A stretch of 27,767 nt of DNA from Burkholderiaceae bacterium (GTDB lineage: Bacteria > Pseudomonadota > Gammaproteobacteria > Burkholderiales > Burkholderiaceae). Each line of letters begins with the position of its first letter. Position 1 is the first letter of the stretch. The stretch covers positions 1 to 27,767 of the forward strand of contig JALREG010000043.1 of NCBI GenBank assembly GCA_023253905.1, given 5' to 3'. Shown piece after piece: positions 25,929 to 27,767 of this stretch. The position numbers and the translations under genes are program-made. A model generated the notes under the pieces. That model did no database searches and had not been told where the DNA came from. It was given only the letters and a program-made list of their open reading frames with translations.

Positions 25929-25963
25929 GTTGACACGAATCTCGCCTCGCCTCTAGTGTCAAC
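25929..25963 (+). promoter_or_regulatory. Promoter inside an 8-bp inverted repeat
   Basis: GTTGACAC (25929-25936) and GTGTCAAC (25956-25963) are perfect inverted arms 19 bases apart. The left arm contains a consensus -35 TTGACA (25930-25935). A TCTAGT at 25952-25957 sits 16 bases later as a plausible -10. A regulator bound to both arms would cover the promoter of the Bug receptor gene at 25988 and might also affect the divergent reductase gene. Confidence 0.5.
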
Positions 25964-25987
25964 TTGTCCGACTCATGAAAGCGTCAT

Positions 25988-26953
25988 ATGAACCGCAGAC
26001 ACCTGATTCAGACCCTACCGCTGCTTGCGCTGCCGGGCGCGCTCACCGCTCAGCCTTCATGGCCAGATCGGCCGGTTCGCCTGGTGGTGCCTTACCCCCC
26101 GGGTGCTTCCACCGACGCACTGGGGCGTATGGTTGCGCAAAGAGTATCGGCTGCGATCGGGCAGCCGGTGGTGGTTGAGAACCGCGCCGGAGCAAGCGGC
26201 ATCATTGGCACCGAGCATGTGGCCCGTGCTGCCCCCGACGGCTACACCTTCCTGCTCGGCACCGATTCCACCCACGCCTCCAGCACGCACATGACCGCGA
26301 CGCCGAGCTATCATCCGATTCGCGATTTCACACCGCTCACCCTTGCGGCGGCCAATCCGATCGTGCTGGTCACCCACCCCGGTGTCCCGGCACGAACACT
26401 CCCTGAGTTGGTTGAATGGCTGCGCCGGAACCCGGACAAGGGCGGCTTCGGAAGCTCGGGAGCCGGGTCCCCTCATCACCTGTCAGGCGAATTGCTGCGT
26501 GAGCGCTCGGGGGCGCCTTTTGTTCACGTTCCTTACAAGGGTGGCGCCCCTGCCATTGCAGACCTGATAGGTGGACAGATCTCAATGGTGTTCGCAAGTG
26601 CGATCACCATCCTCCCGCATGTTCAGTCCGGCCGGCTTCGCGCCATTGCGGTGACCAGCGCTGCGCGCTATCCCGGTTTGCCGGATGTCGCGACCGTTGC
26701 GGAAACCTATGCTGGATTCGAGATGAGTTCATGGCTCGCGTTTTTCGCGCCTGCCAATCTGCCAGCCTCCATACAGATGCGGTTGAGCAGCGAGATTCGT
26801 CGTGCAATCTCAGACCCGGAAAGTCGGGACAAACTGGCAGCGGGCGGGCTCATCGTGGTGGCGGGCAGCCCCGCCGAGCTTGCCGGCGTGGTCGAGCGGG
26901 AGTTTGCAGCCCGTGGCCGTCTGATTCGTGAGGCTGGGTTACGGGGGTCATGA
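25988..26953 (+). CDS. Bug-family (TTT-type) periplasmic receptor
   Basis: A 321-residue orphan Bug/TctC receptor. The leader MNRRHLIQTLPLLALPGALTAQ has an Arg pair and a hydrophobic core, with cleavage near residue 22. Family blocks follow: SWPDRPVRLVVPYPPGASTD, IGQPVVVENRAGASGIIGTEHV, RAAPDGYTFLLGTDS, PFVHVPYKGGAPAIADLIGGQ and LPDVATVAETYAGFEMSSW. The start is ATG 25988 with a GAAAG box, about 24 bases downstream of the promoter repeat; an out-of-frame ATG at 25975 is ignored. It is divergent from the large minus-strand cluster, so its receptor may serve or sense the same substrate. No TctA or TctB gene is present. Confidence 0.92.
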   Translation: MNRRHLIQTLPLLALPGALTAQPSWPDRPVRLVVPYPPGASTDALGRMVAQRVSAAIGQPVVVENRAGASGIIGTEHVARAAPDGYTFLLGTDSTHASSTHMTATPSYHPIRDFTPLTLAAANPIVLVTHPGVPARTLPELVEWLRRNPDKGGFGSSGAGSPHHLSGELLRERSGAPFVHVPYKGGAPAIADLIGGQISMVFASAITILPHVQSGRLRAIAVTSAARYPGLPDVATVAETYAGFEMSSWLAFFAPANLPASIQMRLSSEIRRAISDPESRDKLAAGGLIVVAGSPAELAGVVEREFAARGRLIREAGLRGS

Positions 26954-27020
26954 GGGTGCGACTCGAGCGGCGCCAGTTGACTGACAGTTGTCATGTGTGC
27001 ATCGCTTTGGCCTGGGTCTA

Positions 27021-27042
27021 GCAGTCGACTGCGGTGACGCAG
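27021..27042. promoter_or_regulatory. Overlapping palindromes upstream of the hupB promoter
   Basis: GCAGTCGACTGC (27021-27032) is a perfect 12-base palindrome. It overlaps CTGCG-GTGA-CGCAG (27029-27042). They end 5 bases before the hupB -35 box, a typical place for an activator or repressor site. No known regulator is recognised. Confidence 0.3.
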
Positions 27043-27047
27043 TTCGA

Positions 27048-27076
27048 TTGACAGGCGCGTTCGCCGGCGATTTAAT
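27048..27076 (+). promoter_or_regulatory. hupB promoter (sigma-70 type)
   Basis: A perfect TTGACA (27048-27053) and TTTAAT (27071-27076, 5/6 to consensus) are separated by exactly 17 bases. The predicted start gives an untranslated leader of about 68 bases that includes long T runs. This is the best housekeeping promoter in the window and fits high HU expression. Confidence 0.8.
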
Positions 27077-27150
27077 ACGCCCTCTTTTTTTCCGCGTCGA
27101 CGCAAAGATTTTTTTGGCCGGCGTTTTTATCGTGTGACAAGGGGACCATA

Positions 27151-27423
27151 GTGAACAAGAACGAACTGATCGAGCACATCGCAAAACAAGCCGACATCTC
27201 CAAGGCAGCGGCCGGCCGCTCGCTCGATGCGCTGATTGGTGCGGTCCGCACCACGCTCAAGAAGGGTGGTACCGTGACCCTGGTGGGATTCGGCACGTTT
27301 GCAGTAGGTAAGCGCGCAGCACGTACCGGGCGGAATCCCCGAACCGGCGCCGCGATCAAAATCAAGAAGGCCAATGTGCCAAAGTTTCGTCCAGGCAAGG
27401 CGCTCAAAGACGCGATCAATTGA
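27151..27423 (+). CDS. hupB: HU family DNA-binding protein
   Basis: A 90-residue nucleoid protein that bends and compacts DNA as a dimer. The N-terminal helical part [28 protein letters not shown] forms the dimer core. The beta arm carries [25 protein letters not shown] near 44-68, with the conserved Pro near residue 63 that intercalates into DNA, and the C-terminus [18 protein letters not shown] is family-typical. The start is GTG at 27151 with AAGGGG 6 bases upstream. Two tRNA genes follow. The E. coli order clpP-clpX-lon-hupB-ppiD is a known context; here a receptor gene, not lon, is upstream. IHF is excluded by sequence and arrangement. Confidence 0.97.
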   Translation: MNKNELIEHIAKQADISKAAAGRSLDALIGAVRTTLKKGGTVTLVGFGTFAVGKRAARTGRNPRTGAAIKIKKANVPKFRPGKALKDAIN

Positions 27424-27462
27424 ACATCATCAAAGCGCGAGCGCGTAGGGCGGCACTTCGGT

Positions 27463-27491
27463 TTGCGGTGCTCATGTCTTTTCCCTATAAT
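27463..27491 (+). promoter_or_regulatory. Promoter of the tRNA cluster
   Basis: TTGCGG (27463-27468) and a perfect TATAAT (27486-27491) are 17 bases apart. The -10 box ends 17 bases before the tRNA-Val gene, so transcription would begin about 10 bases upstream of the mature 5' end. The tRNAs can thus be transcribed independently of hupB. Confidence 0.7.
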
Positions 27492-27508
27492 CGTCGCTTT
27501 GCTCGACC

Positions 27509-27584
27509 GGGTGCTTAGCTCAGTTGGTAGAGCGGCGCCCTTACAAGGCGTAGGTCGGGAGTTCGAGCCTCTCAGCACCCACCA
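27509..27584 (+). tRNA. tRNA-Val (anticodon TAC)
   Basis: A 76-base tRNA including encoded CCA. The acceptor stem GGGTGCT pairs with AGCACCC, with discriminator A followed by CCA. The D arm contains AGCTCAGTTGGTAGAGC. The anticodon loop CTTACAA is closed by GCGCC/GGCGT and reads TAC at 27542-27544. The T arm has GTTCGAG. It closely resembles bacterial tRNA-Val(UAC). Confidence 0.97.
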
Positions 27585-27673
27585 GGTCTTGATGTTCGCA
27601 GTTTGAGTTGTACCTTTGTCTGTGATTCGAAGTGGTTCGCCGGGTCGATCTGCAGGCAGAGCAAGTAGTATCA

Positions 27674-27750
27674 GGAGTGGTAGTTCAGTCGGTTAGAATA
27701 CCGGCCTGTCACGCCGGGGGTCGCGGGTTCGAGTCCCGTCCACTCCGCCA
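27674..27750 (+). tRNA. tRNA-Asp (anticodon GTC)
   Basis: A 77-base tRNA including encoded CCA. The acceptor stem GGAGTGG pairs with CCACTCC, with discriminator G followed by CCA. The anticodon stem CCGGC/GCCGG encloses CTGTCAC, reading GTC at 27708-27710. The T loop is GGTTCGAGTCC. The 89-base spacer after tRNA-Val shows no other gene, so both tRNAs probably come from one precursor. Confidence 0.97.
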
Positions 27751-27767
27751 AGTCCCGAGGGCGAACG

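Noticed and set aside
27509..27750. tRNA genes as an active attachment site for a mobile island
   Set aside because: No integrase, excisionase or duplicate of either tRNA 3' end was seen in the window, so there is no direct support.

Overview
The window looks like a GC-rich betaproteobacterial chromosome, most likely Burkholderiales. Three things point there: several orphan Bug-type periplasmic receptors (a family greatly expanded in Bordetella, Cupriavidus and relatives), a PanC that reads like Burkholderiales PanC, and an hupB - tRNA-Val(TAC) - tRNA-Asp(GTC) cluster at the right end. There is no integrase, transposase, phage gene or CRISPR array. The content is metabolic and dominated by uptake systems.

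Layout. (1) 1-1271: two divergent Bug-type receptors, the left one cut by the window edge. (2) 1308-3209, minus: panC followed by a 2-dehydro-3-deoxygalactonokinase (dgoK-type). (3) 3378-4769, plus: a sulfatase with an intact CxPxR maturation motif. (4) 4823-12290: a peptide-type ABC importer in two divergent arms. The minus arm carries the solute-binding protein, an M24 (Xaa-Pro-type) peptidase and a Bug receptor. The plus arm carries two permeases and a double ATPase in one chain. (5) 12257-25776: about 13.5 kb with all genes on the minus strand. In transcription order these are an NAD(P)H-dependent FMN reductase, a VOC protein, an alpha/beta hydrolase, an amidohydrolase, a branched-chain-amino-acid-type (Liv) ABC importer with a LivM-LivG fusion, a MetE-catalytic-domain-like zinc methyltransferase, a three-gene TRAP transporter and an SDR dehydrogenase. 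(6) 25988-26953, plus: another Bug receptor, preceded by a promoter embedded in an 8-bp inverted repeat. (7) 27151-end: hupB with a near-consensus promoter, then two tRNA genes with encoded CCA.

How it may work together. Region 4 reads as import of short peptides followed by intracellular cleavage. Region 5 reads as one or a few catabolic operons: two transporters bring in organic acids, amides or amino-acid-like compounds, and hydrolases, an amidohydrolase, a VOC enzyme, a flavin reductase, a methyl- or alkyl-transferase and a dehydrogenase process them. The substrate cannot be read from the sequence. No clearly new defence or mobile system was found. The most interesting features are the combined gene content of region 5, the two fusion proteins, the amidohydrolase active-site change and several regulatory structures. 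No gene-free stretch exceeds 300 bases.
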